A stretch of 64,000 nucleotides of DNA from Flavobacteriales bacterium (GCA_016705545.1 JADIYA010000006.1:398660-462659); one strand, 5' to 3'. Counted from the stretch's first letter, positions 16,789-26,380 are shown. Translations and numbers: made by a program. Notes: generated from the sequence alone by a model not told the origin.

Positions 16789-17820
16789 GCCAATCCGCCT
16801 CACCCAATTCAGCCACGGCGCCGGCTGCGGATGCAAGATCGCGCCCGCCGTGCTCGACCAGGTCCTCAAGAGCGAGCTCGGCACATTCCCGGACCCGAGA
16901 TTGCTGGTGGGTTACGGCTCAAAGGACGATGCCGCTGTGTACCACCTCGGTGGCGGACGCGCTTGATCAGCACCACCGACTTCTTCTCGCCCATCGTCGA
17001 TGATGCCTTCGACTTCGGCCGCATCGCCGCCACCAATGCGCTCAGCGATGTGTACGCCATGGGTGGAAGACCCTTGTTAGCCATCGCCATACTCGGATGG
17101 CCGGTAGAGAAGCTGCCGGCAGAGCTGGCCGCTCGCGTGCTCGATGGCGGACGCACCGCCTGCCATCAAGCGGGCATCGCACTCGCTGGGGGCCACAGCA
17201 TCGATGCGCCCGAGCCCTTCTTCGGCTTGGCCGTGACGGGCGAAGCGCCGATCGCGCACATCAAGCGCAACAACACGGCCCGTGCGAGCGACGTGCTCCT
17301 GCTCACCAAGCCGATCGGCCTGGGCATCTTGGCCACAGCCATGAAGCGCGGGGCCTTGAAGCCGGAGCATGCGCGCATCGGCACCGATGTGATGATTCAG
17401 CTGAACAAAGCGGGCGAGGCGCTCGGTGCCTTAACGGGCGTGCATGCCATGACCGATGTCACCGGCTTCGGCCTGCTGGGGCACCTTCTGGAGCTCTGCG
17501 AGGGAAGCGGTGTGCGTGCAACGATTGATTTCGGTCAGGTACCGGTGATCCCTGAAGCGCGCAGCTACCTGCAGCTCGGTTGCTATCCCGATGGCGCATT
17601 CCGCAATTGGAAATCGTACAGTACCAAGGTGGAAGGCGCCAGTGCCTTGGAGCGCATGATGCTCTTGAGCGATCCGCAGACCAGTGGCGGCTTGTTGATC
17701 TCTGCTTCCGAAGAGACGGTAACGGCCATTGAAGAGGAATGCGCATCGCACGGCACGCCCGTCTCGCGCATCGGCCATCTTCGAGAGCAAGGTCACGGCC
17801 CTTGGGTGCTTGTGTCGTAA
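16778..17820 (+). pseudogene. selD: selenide, water dikinase, frameshifted
   Basis: SelD makes selenophosphate from selenide and ATP. Frame 1 from ATG 16778 gives residues 1-62, including the catalytic Cys/Lys loop HGAGCGCKI (Cys form, no selenocysteine) and GYGSKDDAAVYHLGGGRA. The continuation, starting LISTTDFFSPIVDDAFDFGR, lies in another frame from 16963. One base, most simply a T at 16963-16964, appears to be missing. Adding it restores a protein of about 347 residues, the normal family length, with YAMGG and DPQTSGGLL intact. An assembly error is more likely than real inactivation, since mnmH depends on it. Confidence 0.9.
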
Positions 17821-17886
17821 CGGTCGCATTCAATGCTCGCGCCTAGCTTCGCCGCTGAGGCACTCCATTCACTTGACTATTGAATC

Positions 17887-18456
17887 ATGGCACGGGAACG
17901 ACTGAAGAAAGAAGAGCTCGACCGCTTATTGGGCGAACTCTTCGGCGAGCGACGCTTGCTCATGTACAAGCTCGACCGCGTACGCAAGGCGATCAGCGAA
18001 CTGAAGACCCTTCGCGCGAGCAAATCCCTGAACGAAACGGCTTCAGGAGATGGCGAAGCACCCAAGCGGGGTCCGGGCCGCCCCCCTGGCAGCGGGAAGG
18101 GCAGGCGCCGCAAGCTCGGCCGTCCGAAGAAACGCCGCGTTATTGGCGGTTACCGCTTGAACAGCTGGGACAACATGATCGTTGCCGCGGTGACCGGCTC
18201 CAACCGCTTGCTCACCAAGCAGGAACTGCTGGCCCACAGCATCGCATGGGCGAAGAAGAACGAGCCCAAGACCAATAAGGCCGGCGTGGAGGTGAAGCTT
18301 ACCCGCACCTTGCAGAAGCTCAGCGGCCGCCGCGCCGTGCTCGGCAAGCACCGCAGCGGCAAGCTGAAGGGCCTGCACTATGGCATCATGGATTGGTTCT
18401 TCCACGGCAAGCTGCGCCAGGAGCACAAGAACAAGTTAGTGCTGAGCAAGAAGTAG
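17887..18456 (+). CDS. Basic AT-hook-like DNA-binding protein
   Basis: A 189-residue, very basic cytoplasmic protein. An N-terminal helix (ERLKKEELDRLLGELFGERR) is followed by two AT-hook-like cores, GPGRPPGSGKG and LGRPKKRR, around residues 62-85. The C-terminal half (NSWDNMIVAAVTGSNRLLTK, LTRTLQKLSGRRAVLGKHR) is helical and Lys/Arg-rich. It may bind DNA or nucleoid AT tracts. I know similar unnamed proteins in this phylum but no established function. Confidence 0.65.
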   Translation: MARERLKKEELDRLLGELFGERRLLMYKLDRVRKAISELKTLRASKSLNETASGDGEAPKRGPGRPPGSGKGRRRKLGRPKKRRVIGGYRLNSWDNMIVAAVTGSNRLLTKQELLAHSIAWAKKNEPKTNKAGVEVKLTRTLQKLSGRRAVLGKHRSGKLKGLHYGIMDWFFHGKLRQEHKNKLVLSKK

Positions 18457-18484
18457 CGCACTGCAGCTGCCCGAACCGCACCGG

Positions 18485-18492
18485 TACCTTTG
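18485..18492 (+). promoter_or_regulatory. -7 promoter element of ispH
   Basis: TACCTTTG, an exact match to TAnnTTTG, 30 nt before ATG 18523. Confidence 0.45.
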
Positions 18493-18522
18493 GCGTTCAC
18501 CGCCGAACGCTGAAGCACCCGC

Positions 18523-19746
18523 ATGCGCGCCTTTACCATCCCTACCCACTATCGAAGCAACCTCGTTGGCAGGCTCAAGGCCCACCGCAAGGCACAAGAC
18601 CCGCGCAAGAAGGACATCGCTCCCACCCTGCTCGACCTCGGCGCCGTGCGCTTCGTGTTCGCGCGCCACTTCGGCTTCTGCTACGGCGTGGAGAACGCGA
18701 TCGAGATCAGCTACAAGGCGCTGGAGGAGAACCCTGGCAAGCGCATCTTCCTGCTCAGCCAGATGATCCACAACCCGGCGGTGAACGACGACCTCACCGC
18801 GCGCGGCATGCGCTTCATCCAGGACACCCACGGCCAGATGCTCATGGACTGGAACGAGCTCACCGCAGACGACATCGTGATCATCCCCGCCTTCGGCACC
18901 ACGCTCGAGACCGAGGCACGGCTCAAAGCCATCGGCATCGACCCGTTGAAGCACAACACCACTTGCCCTTTCGTGGAGAAGGTTTGGAACCGTAGCGCGC
19001 AGCTCGGCGAGAAGCAATACACCGTGGTGATCCATGGTAAGGCCAAGCACGAAGAGACGCGGGCCACTTTCAGCCATACCGCCGCCGGAGCGCCTGCCGT
19101 GATCGTGAAGGACATGGCTGAAGCGCAGGAACTCGGCCGCATCATCAGCGGTGAATCACCAGCTGAGCGCTTCCACACCCTCTTCGGCACGCGCTGCACA
19201 CCGGGCTTCGATACCGCCAAGGACCTGCAGCGCATCGGCGTAGTGAATCAGACCACCATGTTGGCCACCGAGACACAGGCCATCGCCGACCACTTTAAGC
19301 ACGTGATGATCGTCAAGCACGGAGAAGCCGATCTGAAGAGCCACTTCGCCGACACGCGCGACACGCTCTGCTACGCCACCAACGATAACCAGGATGCCAC
19401 GAACGAATTGCTGAAGGCCGATGCCGACCTGGCCCTGGTGGTGGGCGGCTACAACAGCAGCAACACCAGCCATCTGGTAGAGCTGCTGGAGCAGAAGTTC
19501 CCTACGTATTTCATCCAGGACGAAAGCGAGATCCTCAGTGCGGATACGATTCAGCACTTCAACTACCCAGCGCACAAGTTGGAGAGCGCGAACAACTGGC
19601 TGCCGGCAAAACGCCCGCTCACAATCATCCTCACCAGCGGTGCCAGTTGCCCGGATACGCTGCTGGACCGCGTGATGCTGAAGGTGCTGGGATACGTGGA
19701 GGGGGCGAAGGATCCGGAACGGGCCGTTGCGGAGTTGGCCATTTGA
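18523..19746 (+). CDS. ispH: 4-hydroxy-3-methylbut-2-enyl diphosphate reductase
   Basis: A 407-residue enzyme of the last step of the MEP isoprenoid pathway, making IPP and DMAPP. The three cysteines that hold the iron-sulfur cluster are in FGFCYGVENAIE, NTTCPFVEKVW and SGASCPDTLLDRV. The substrate motifs HGKAKHEE and YNSSNTSHL are present. At over 400 residues it belongs to the longer Bacteroidota form, compared with about 316 in E. coli. It is a single-gene unit by spacing. Confidence 0.95.
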   Translation: MRAFTIPTHYRSNLVGRLKAHRKAQDPRKKDIAPTLLDLGAVRFVFARHFGFCYGVENAIEISYKALEENPGKRIFLLSQMIHNPAVNDDLTARGMRFIQDTHGQMLMDWNELTADDIVIIPAFGTTLETEARLKAIGIDPLKHNTTCPFVEKVWNRSAQLGEKQYTVVIHGKAKHEETRATFSHTAAGAPAVIVKDMAEAQELGRIISGESPAERFHTLFGTRCTPGFDTAKDLQRIGVVNQTTMLATETQAIADHFKHVMIVKHGEADLKSHFADTRDTLCYATNDNQDATNELLKADADLALVVGGYNSSNTSHLVELLEQKFPTYFIQDESEILSADTIQHFNYPAHKLESANNWLPAKRPLTIILTSGASCPDTLLDRVMLKVLGYVEGAKDPERAVAELAI

Positions 19747-20077
19747 GCGACCGGCTGCGCTTGTTCCGAAGGCAAAAGAAAAGCCCGCACAGCGCCAGGT
19801 TCAAGGAACCCATGGAATCACATGGGCGGGACCGCGATGATGGTTTCCGTAATCCTCCTGTGCCCGAAGGCATCCGCCCGAAAGCGGCTGAGGCCCGCCG
19901 TACGCCACCCAGGGTGCAGTCCCTGATGGAAATTGTTGGTTCCGATGAACAGCTGGACTATGCGGGCTTCGCGTTGACGGCCCTATGGCCGGTGTGATGC
20001 TCGATAGTGCGATGGAAAGAACAGTGGGACGAATGTAAGGGCGTTGAAGGACCAATGCGATGATTTTCCTTAGCGAA
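19747..20077. other. 331-bp stretch without a convincing gene
   Basis: It separates ispH from the convergent small membrane protein gene. Short open frames on both strands have no recognisable protein character. I see no tRNA, strong hairpin or repeat. Confidence 0.4.
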
Positions 20078-20419
20078 TCATTTACGGGATCCCAGCATCA
20101 TGGCCCCGCCAATGATCAACACAATCGGTACGGCGCCCGCCATGGACAGCATGGCACCGCTCTTCCACAACATGAAGGTCAACCACGCGCCTGCGGTAAT
20201 GAGCAGGGCGCCGATGAAGCCCTTCATGTAACCGTAGCTGCCGGGATCCTTCTGCGCATGCGCCTTCAGCTCAGCCCTGCCGATCTGCTGCAGGATGAAA
20301 GCCACTCGATCCGGCCCCAGCCCTTCCGCTGCCAGCCATTCGCGCACTTGCGCGCCGGTGCGGCCATGCTTCTTCAACTCAAGCCCATCACGTACATAGC
20401 GGTCGATGTCGATGGGCAT
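20078..20419 (-). CDS. Small two-helix membrane protein
   Basis: A 113-residue protein. The N-terminal 60 residues are soluble and helical (DGLELKKHGRTGAQVREWL). Two hydrophobic segments follow (GFIGALLITAGAWLTFML and AGAVPIVLIIGGAMML). The family is unknown to me. Its start lies 2 bp downstream of the phospholipase-like gene, so it is the last gene of the minus-strand block. Confidence 0.65.
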   Translation of the reverse strand: MPIDIDRYVRDGLELKKHGRTGAQVREWLAAEGLGPDRVAFILQQIGRAELKAHAQKDPGSYGYMKGFIGALLITAGAWLTFMLWKSGAMLSMAGAVPIVLIIGGAMMLGSRK

Positions 20420-20421
20420 GC

Positions 20422-21425
20422 CTATTCATGATCGCGGCCATAGCCCTGCATCCGCTCCTTCCACAGCTCCTCCTCCGCGCGGAGCACAGCCTTCAGTGAA
20501 TCGCTCACGTCCTTCTGCTCGAAGCGGTCCAGGTCCGGCTGGCCGGCATCGATCCAGGCGCTGTACCAGAAGCTGCCAACAGCGGTGATGCTGGCGTTCA
20601 TGCGGCGCTCGACCATGCCTTGCATCGCATCCTCATACGCTTCGGCATACTCACGCGAGTAAAGGCGCATGCCGCCGCGTCCACGGTCCTCGAAGGTGTA
20701 GCGACGGTCCTCGGGGAATTCCCGGCTCAGGCGCTGCTCGATGCCCAGCACGCTATCGAGCAATTGGTGGCTCTCGAACACGGCCTGCCAAGCGGTAGAG
20801 AGCGGATCCTTCAGGTATTCGGCGCGGCCCACCAAGTGGTCGTAGTTCTCGGCGCTGAGCTCTGGGATCCGGCTCTCCCAGAAGGCGTGGATGCCGTGCT
20901 GGTTCGTGAGCTGGCCGTTGTAGTTCTCAGTGGTGTGCAAGGGCACGTGCGCATCGCCGATGTAGTGGCCGATATCGGCGGCGTAGCGGAGGATGCGGTC
21001 CACATCGCCGCGCATGAAGGCTCTCACCAACCGGCCGTGCATCACCTCAATGTGCCAGGGCACGATGCCGTAAGCTTTCAGGGTGTCCTCGCTGTACTTG
21101 GCCACGGCATCGTTCCACTTGCGGGGCATCACGGCGAAGGGATCCTGGCCGCCCCTGGCGTAGTGGTCGATGTCGATGTAGTGGCGCTCGGCCTCACCGG
21201 TAACGGCATAGCGGCGGCGGTCGGGATCAACGGCGTGGTCGCTGATGAAATCGATGTGGCGCTTGAAGAAAGGGAACATCTCCGGTGGCAGCGTGAAGCA
21301 GGCCATGCGATTGATGCGCTTGTGGCCGTAAAGCCCCAGGCATTGGCTGTAGGCGCGGTGCTGGGCGCCAGCAGCAAGGCCCCGGCACCGAGTACAAGCA
21401 GGCAGATGAAGGTCCGGCGGATCAT
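20422..21425 (-). pseudogene. Zinc-dependent phospholipase C-like protein, frameshifted
   Basis: Secreted protein of the zinc-dependent phospholipase C/S1-P1 nuclease-like fold. The signal peptide (MIRRTFICLLVLGAGALLL) and the mature N-terminal WGF are in one frame from ATG 21425. The rest, YGHKRINRMACFTLPPEMF onward, is in a second frame. One T seems missing in the run at 21330-21332. Joined, it has metal-ligand type motifs HYIDIDHY, DIGHYIGDAHVPLHTT and YNGQ, and is near full length. The start overlaps the comB stop by ATGA. Probably intact in the cell. Confidence 0.82.
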
Positions 21426-22086
21426 TTGGATTCGAACGGCATGCGCACGAGTTCGCCGTCCCGGAGCATGGGGATCACGCGGCTTTGATCGGGCGTAAGG
21501 CAGTACTTGGCATCAGGAAGCAGGTGCAGCTGCTCGATGCGGCGCCGGCGCGGGGCGGCTTTCAGGATGCTTAGGAAATTGTCGCGCGCGGCCATGAACA
21601 TGTACTTGGCGGCGATGCTGCTGTCCTCTTCCACGCCGAATTTCCCGCTGGCCAGCAGCCGTTCCATCACGGCGCCGGCATAAACGCTATCCTCCAGATT
21701 GAATTTGTCCTTCCAGCCGGAGCAGAGCAGCAGCACGTTCTCGTTCTGCTTAACCAGCCATTCGCTCAGCGCGCTGAGGTTGAGGAATGACCCGATCACC
21801 AGCGTGCGGGCATCCTTGGCCAGGTTGATGGCCTTGGTGCCGTTGGTGGTGGTCATCACGATGGTCTGCCCGCGGAGGTCCTGCCCCACGTACGCGAGCG
21901 GCGAATTGCCGTACTGAAAGCCTTCCACCACTTCGCCGTTGCGCTCGGCAGCGGCGATGTAGTATCAACACCATGCTCGAAGGCGGCCACCATGGCGCTG
22001 GTGGCGCGCAGCACGTCGATCACTACCACGATGCCCATGTCCGGCGCGTACAGCGGGTACTGCGTGGGCACGAAGCACACCTCCAC
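21422..22086 (-). pseudogene. comB: 2-phosphosulfolactate phosphatase family protein, with internal deletion
   Basis: The N-terminal part, from GTG 22086, reads VEVCFVPTQYPL then VVVIDVLRATSAMVAAFEHG, the ComB signature. The C-terminal part in another frame has GEVVEGFQYGNSP, TIVMTTTNGTKAI and CSGWKDKFNLEDSVYAGA. Between them, at about 21962-21970, some 13-15 residues normally present (the ...PVxxxEEAR... strand) are absent and the frame changes. This is more than a single-base slip. ComB removes phosphate from phosphosulfolactate, a sulfolactate or coenzyme M precursor. In non-methanogens its true role is uncertain. Confidence 0.75.
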
Positions 22087-22138
22087 GCGGTACTTGTACT
22101 CGCTATTGACGATGGGTTCCTTGGGCGGAAGGGGGGGA

Positions 22139-23254
22139 TCAGCCCTGCGTGAGGAAGGGCATCTTCATCACCACCCCTTTGAGCTGCTTGCCCCGTGCAT
22201 CGATGGTGATGGCCGAGCCGGGCGTGCTCTGCGATGTCGGCACGTATGCCATGCCGATGGGCTTGTTGAGGGTGGGGCTCATGGTGCCGCTGGTGACCAC
22301 GCCGATCGCGGCTCCGGAGGCATCCACCACGTTCATGCCATGGCGCGGTATGCCGCGATCAACGAGCTCGAAGCCCACGAGCTTGCGGGCGGTGCCGTTG
22401 TCCTTGTGAGCCTTGATGGCCGCGCTGTTGGTGAAGTCCTTGGTGAACTTGGTGATCCAGCCCAGGCCGGCTTCGATCGGCGAGGTGGTGTCGTCGATGT
22501 CGTTGCTATAGAGGCAGAAGCCCATCTCAAGGCGCAGGGTGTCGCGAGCCGCCAAGCCGGTGGGCTTGATGCCGTACGGCTTGCCCGCTTCCATGATCGC
22601 ATACCAGGCCTTCTCGGCCAGCGGATTCGGCATGTACACTTCATAGCCGCCTGCACCGGTATAGCCGGTGGTGCTGATGAGCACCAGGCCCACGCCTTTC
22701 ATCTCGGCGTACATGGCCGTGTAGTAGGGCATGCTCGCGATGTCCTCCGTGAAAAAGCCCTTGAGCGTGTCCACGGCCTTGGGCCCTTGCACGGCCAACA
22801 GGCTCATGCGATCACTGATGTTCTCGAGCTTGGCATCGAAGGTGTTCAGGCTGTTGATCCAGTTCCAGTCCTTCTCGATGTTGCTGGCATTCACCACCAG
22901 CACGTAATGGTGATCGTCCTGGTGCTGCATGCGGTACACCAGCAGGTCGTCCACGATGCCGCCGTTCGTGTTCGGCAGGCAGCTGTACTGCACCTTCCCC
23001 ACGGTGAGCTTACTGGCATCGTTGCTGGTCACCTTCTGGATCAGGTCCAAGGCACCAGGGCCTCGCACGATGAATTCACCCATGTGGCTCACATCGAACA
23101 CGCCCACGCTGTTGCGAACGGTGTTGTGCTCATCGATGACACCGCTGTACTGCACGGGCATGAGGTAGCCTGCGAAGGGCACCATCTTGGCGCCGAGCGA
23201 TTCGTGGATGCTGGTGAGCGCGGTGCGCTTCAATTCGGTGGTGGTCTCGCTCAT
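22139..23254 (-). CDS. gcvT: Glycine cleavage system aminomethyltransferase (T protein)
   Basis: A 371-residue enzyme that transfers the methylene group of the aminomethyl carrier on GcvH to tetrahydrofolate. Visible motifs: FAGYLMPVQYSGVIDEHNTV, GVFDVSHMGEFIVRG, YTGAGGYEVYMP and the folate-site region LRLEMGFCLYSNDID. ATG 23254 is chosen; the open frame to 23542 is antisense noise over the glycosyltransferase. It overlaps the upstream glycosyltransferase stop by 4 bp (ATGA), so they are coupled, although the functions are unrelated. The other gcv genes are not in the window. Confidence 0.95.
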   Translation of the reverse strand: MSETTTELKRTALTSIHESLGAKMVPFAGYLMPVQYSGVIDEHNTVRNSVGVFDVSHMGEFIVRGPGALDLIQKVTSNDASKLTVGKVQYSCLPNTNGGIVDDLLVYRMQHQDDHHYVLVVNASNIEKDWNWINSLNTFDAKLENISDRMSLLAVQGPKAVDTLKGFFTEDIASMPYYTAMYAEMKGVGLVLISTTGYTGAGGYEVYMPNPLAEKAWYAIMEAGKPYGIKPTGLAARDTLRLEMGFCLYSNDIDDTTSPIEAGLGWITKFTKDFTNSAAIKAHKDNGTARKLVGFELVDRGIPRHGMNVVDASGAAIGVVTSGTMSPTLNKPIGMAYVPTSQSTPGSAITIDARGKQLKGVVMKMPFLTQG

Positions 23255-24336
23255 GTGCGTTGCAGGAGTTCGTTGAAGTGTTGGAGGTATCGGTCTCGCC
23301 AGGCGCGGGTCGAGTATCGTTCTTCCACGGTGCGCCGCGCCTCCTCCCCCATGCGGCGGCGAAGGTCGGCATCGGCGATCAAGCGGGCGAGGCTGTCCAC
23401 CCATTCCTCGGTGGTCCGTGGCAAGTATCCGTTCACGCCGTCCTGGATGATCTCGGAATTCACCCCTACCGGGCTCATGAGGGTGGGGATGCCGAGGGCC
23501 ATGTATTGCAGACCCTTGAGCCCGCATTTGCCACGCGCCCATTCATCATCGGGAAGGGGCATGATGCCGATGTCCATGGCGCGCAGGTCATCCAGTTCGG
23601 TGTCCTTGCGCCAGGGCAGGCCGGTGATGCCCAGTTCCGGCACGCGGTAGCTGCCGTCGCCCACCACGCGGAAGCAGACCTGATCGCCGAAACGCTCGTG
23701 GATGGCCTTCAGCGCGGGAATGGCGTACTGGAAGTGCTGGATGGTGGTGATGCTGCCGCTCCAACCGATGCACACGGGACCCGGCGCCCGGCTGTTGCGC
23801 GAGGTATACTCGTCGGTATCGATGGTGGTGGGCACCACGTGCACGTTTGCGTTGAAGCGGCGGGCATAATCGGCCAGGTAATCGTTGCCGGCGAATACGC
23901 GGTCGGCCAGCGCGATGAGCTTGCTGGTCTTGCCCGCATCCTTCACCCAGCGCCAGCGGCGGTTGGCGGCGCTCACGTTGCTGAGCCAGATGCTGTCGTC
24001 GAAATCGAACACGATGCGTGCGCCGCGCTTGCGGCATTGCCGCTCGAACCAGGTGCTGCGGGTCATTAGGGCCTCGCGCTGGATGAAGACGATGTCGAAC
24101 TCCTTGAGCCTGGCCAGGTCGCGTTGCCTGTGCAGGAAGCACTGGGCCACGAAGCGCAGTTTCTTGGCGAAATGGCCCGGGGCATAGAAGTAGGCATCGT
24201 CGCTGGGGCCCACCAGATGGCTCAGCTCGCAGCGGAAGCCCTGGGCCTCCAGATGCGGCATGTACTGCTCGAACCGGAAGCGCTGGCTGGGATTGCGGCC
24301 CGCGCGGTGCGGCGCCACGAAGAGTATCGAGGGCAT
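23251..24336 (-). CDS. Glycosyltransferase family 4 protein
   Basis: A 361-residue GT-B glycosyltransferase without signal peptide. The N-terminal domain starts ILFVAPHRAGRNPSQRFRFE. The C-terminal domain has GWSGSITTIQHFQYAIPALK and the GT4 donor-site segment KGLQYMALGIPTLMSPVGVN followed by EIIQDGVNGYL. It probably adds a sugar to a surface polysaccharide or lipid. It lies downstream of a sugar-nucleotide epimerase, which fits that role. Substrates are not predictable from sequence. Confidence 0.9.
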   Translation of the reverse strand: MPSILFVAPHRAGRNPSQRFRFEQYMPHLEAQGFRCELSHLVGPSDDAYFYAPGHFAKKLRFVAQCFLHRQRDLARLKEFDIVFIQREALMTRSTWFERQCRKRGARIVFDFDDSIWLSNVSAANRRWRWVKDAGKTSKLIALADRVFAGNDYLADYARRFNANVHVVPTTIDTDEYTSRNSRAPGPVCIGWSGSITTIQHFQYAIPALKAIHERFGDQVCFRVVGDGSYRVPELGITGLPWRKDTELDDLRAMDIGIMPLPDDEWARGKCGLKGLQYMALGIPTLMSPVGVNSEIIQDGVNGYLPRTTEEWVDSLARLIADADLRRRMGEEARRTVEERYSTRAWRDRYLQHFNELLQRT

Positions 24337-24348
24337 CGGATAGGCGGC

Positions 24349-24356
24349 CGAAGATA
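24349..24356 (-). promoter_or_regulatory. -7 promoter element of the glycosyltransferase gene
   Basis: TATCTTCG followed by GCCGCC on the minus strand, 12 nt before ATG 24336. Confidence 0.45.
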
Positions 24357-24364
24357 GCCGGGGG

Positions 24365-25360
24365 CTATTTCACCCTCCAGCTCGGCGGCAAGCCCTGTTC
24401 GATCTCGATGTTGCCGAAGCGGCTGCTCGCGCGAGCGCCCGTGGCTTTGGCCCAGGGCGCCATGCGCGCAAGGCCTTCGGCCAACGTGGTCTCACGGCGC
24501 TTGCCGAAGATGCGCTCCACCTTGCTGTGGTCGCTGAAGGCGAAGACGACTTCATTGCGGGCGTCGAGGTGCTTCAGCTCACCCTTGACCCCCATTGCAT
24601 CTTGCACCAGCGCGGCCAGTTGGTTCACCGTGTAGGGCGTATCGGCGCCCACGTTGAAGACCTCTCCGAAGGCCGAAGGCGTGAGCGCCGCCGTGGCGAT
24701 GATGGGCGCGATGTCGCCGATGTAGGTGAAGGCACGCTGCTGCTCGCCATCGCCGAAAACGGTCATGGGCTGGCCCTGCATCAACTGGTTCATGAAGATG
24801 CCCACCACGTTGCGGTAGCGGTCGCCGAGGTTCTGGTATTCGCCATAGACGTTGTGCGGCCGCACCACCACGTACTCCAGCCCGAACATGTGGCGCGCGG
24901 CATAGAGGTCCATCTCCACAGCATACTTCGCTACTCCGTAGGGGTCCTCGGGCTTGGGCACCATGTCCTCGCGCATGGGCGGCGGCAAGGCCCCGTACAC
25001 CGCGATGCTGCTGGTGAACACGAAGCACTTCACCCCATGCCGCACGCTGGCATTGATGAGGTTGATGCTGCCGATGAGGTTGTTGGTGTAGTTGAAGCGC
25101 CGGATGAAGTGGCTGAGCCCTTCGGCGGCATAAGCGGCCAGGTGATACACATAATCGAAGCGGTGCTCGGCAAAGAGGCGCTCGACCAGCTCATGGTCGG
25201 TGATGCTGCCTTGCACGAAGGTGGCGCGTGGATCCACCTGATCGGCGAAGCCGCCGCTGAGGTCATCGAGCGCCACAACGGTGTGGCCCAGCGCGAGCAG
25301 TTCCTTGACCACATGGGCGCCCATGAAGCCGGCGCCTCCGGTTACGAGTGATACGGGCAT
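24365..25360 (-). CDS. NAD-dependent epimerase/dehydratase
   Basis: A 331-residue extended SDR. The NAD-binding motif is VTGGAGFMGAHVVKELL near residue 6. The catalytic triad is visible as SSIAVYG and YGVAK. VVVRPHNVYGEYQN and AFTYIGDIAPIIATA are typical of UDP-glucose 4-epimerase-like enzymes. Exact substrate cannot be read off. ATG 25360 is chosen because the Rossmann fold starts at once; the upstream extension to 25426 has no support. It lies between purC and the glycosyltransferase and likely feeds sugar-nucleotide metabolism. Confidence 0.9.
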   Translation of the reverse strand: MPVSLVTGGAGFMGAHVVKELLALGHTVVALDDLSGGFADQVDPRATFVQGSITDHELVERLFAEHRFDYVYHLAAYAAEGLSHFIRRFNYTNNLIGSINLINASVRHGVKCFVFTSSIAVYGALPPPMREDMVPKPEDPYGVAKYAVEMDLYAARHMFGLEYVVVRPHNVYGEYQNLGDRYRNVVGIFMNQLMQGQPMTVFGDGEQQRAFTYIGDIAPIIATAALTPSAFGEVFNVGADTPYTVNQLAALVQDAMGVKGELKHLDARNEVVFAFSDHSKVERIFGKRRETTLAEGLARMAPWAKATGARASSRFGNIEIEQGLPPSWRVK

Positions 25361-25375
25361 GCGAATGAATCGGGG

Positions 25376-25383
25376 CGAAGATG
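25376..25383 (-). promoter_or_regulatory. Candidate -7 element of the epimerase gene
   Basis: CATCTTCG followed by CCCC on the minus strand, 15 nt before ATG 25360; first base differs from the consensus. Confidence 0.3.
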
Positions 25384-25426
25384 GCGGTTGAAGACGATGG
25401 AAGGTGCGTGCGGATGCCAGCTGCAA

Positions 25427-26380
25427 TCAACCAAGGTGCTTCTTCAGCGCTTGCTGGATGCGTGCGTTGAGGTCGCCGGTGTCCGCTGGTACGAAGGCCT
25501 TTCCGGTGATGCGCTCGTACAATTCCACGTAACGATCCGTGACGCTCTGCACGAAGGCGTCGTCCATAGCGGGCACCTGCTGGCCCTCCTTGCCCATGAA
25601 GCCGCCGGCGATGAGCCATTCGCGCACGAACTCCTTGCTCAATTGCTTCTGGCGCTCGTCCTTGGCCTGCCGCTCAGCATAGCCATCGGCGTAGAAGTAG
25701 CGCGAGCTGTCGGGCGTATGCACCTCATCGATGAGCAGGATGCGGCCATCGGGCGCTCGGCCGAACTCGTACTTGGTGTCAACGAGCAGCAGGCCGCGTT
25801 CCTCCGCCATGCGTGATCCTTCCGCGAAGAGTGCCAGCGCGTATCGGCACATCGTGTCCCATTCCTCCTTGGTGCACAGGCAGCGCGAGAGGATCTCCGC
25901 CGGGGTGATGTCCTCGTCGTGGCCTTCATCGGCCTTGGTGCTCGGGGTGATGATCGGCGCGGGCAGGCGATCGCTCTCCTTCAAGCCTTCCGGAAGCGAG
26001 GCGCCGCAGAGCATGCGCTTGCCTTCGCTGTAGGTGCGCCAGGCATGGCCTGCGAGGTAGCCGCGCACCACCATTTCCACCTTCACCGTCTCGCAGGCGC
26101 GGCCGATCACCACGTTCGGGTCGGGCTGCGCGATGGCCCAGTTCGGAGCGATGGCCGCCGTGGCTTGCAGCATGTGCCAACTGAGCTGGCTGAGCACCTG
26201 ACCCTTGTGCGGGATGCCGCGCGGCAGCACCACATCGAAGGCACTGATGCGGTCGCTGGCCACCAGGATGATGCGCCCGTCGCTCAGGGTGTACACATCG
26301 CGCACCTTGCCGCGATAGACCTTCTGGATCAACGGATGGCTCAGTTCACTGCGGATGAGCGTGGTATCGGTCGTCGTCAT
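25427..26380 (-). CDS. purC: SAICAR synthetase (in frame with PhoH)
   Basis: A 317-residue unit starting at ATG 26380 (MTTTDTTLIRSELSHPLIQK). It joins CAIR and aspartate with ATP in purine synthesis. Motifs: KVYRGKVRDVYTL, SDRISAFDVVLP and the longer eukaryote-like insert REWLIAGGF. The family length (about 300-310) fits this unit alone. No stop separates it from the PhoH reading frame upstream, so the sequence as given encodes one 637-residue chain. A single base less in the A-run just before ATG 26380 would place a TGA there, so separate genes are also plausible. Confidence 0.93.
   Translation of the reverse strand: MTTTDTTLIRSELSHPLIQKVYRGKVRDVYTLSDGRIILVASDRISAFDVVLPRGIPHKGQVLSQLSWHMLQATAAIAPNWAIAQPDPNVVIGRACETVKVEMVVRGYLAGHAWRTYSEGKRMLCGASLPEGLKESDRLPAPIITPSTKADEGHDEDITPAEILSRCLCTKEEWDTMCRYALALFAEGSRMAEERGLLLVDTKYEFGRAPDGRILLIDEVHTPDSSRYFYADGYAERQAKDERQKQLSKEFVREWLIAGGFMGKEGQQVPAMDDAFVQSVTDRYVELYERITGKAFVPADTGDLNARIQQALKKHLG

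Noticed and set aside
16963..16966. TGA in selD as a selenocysteine codon or programmed frameshift site
   Set aside because: Reading through TGA stays in the wrong frame, and the family sequence resumes only after a shift of one base. The site lacks a slippery heptamer. A missing T is simpler.
21992..23650. 552-residue plus-strand open frame opposite gcvT and the glycosyltransferase
   Set aside because: It is the antisense shadow of GC-rich codons. Its composition is histidine/arginine/alanine-rich without any domain, while the minus strand gives well-known proteins.
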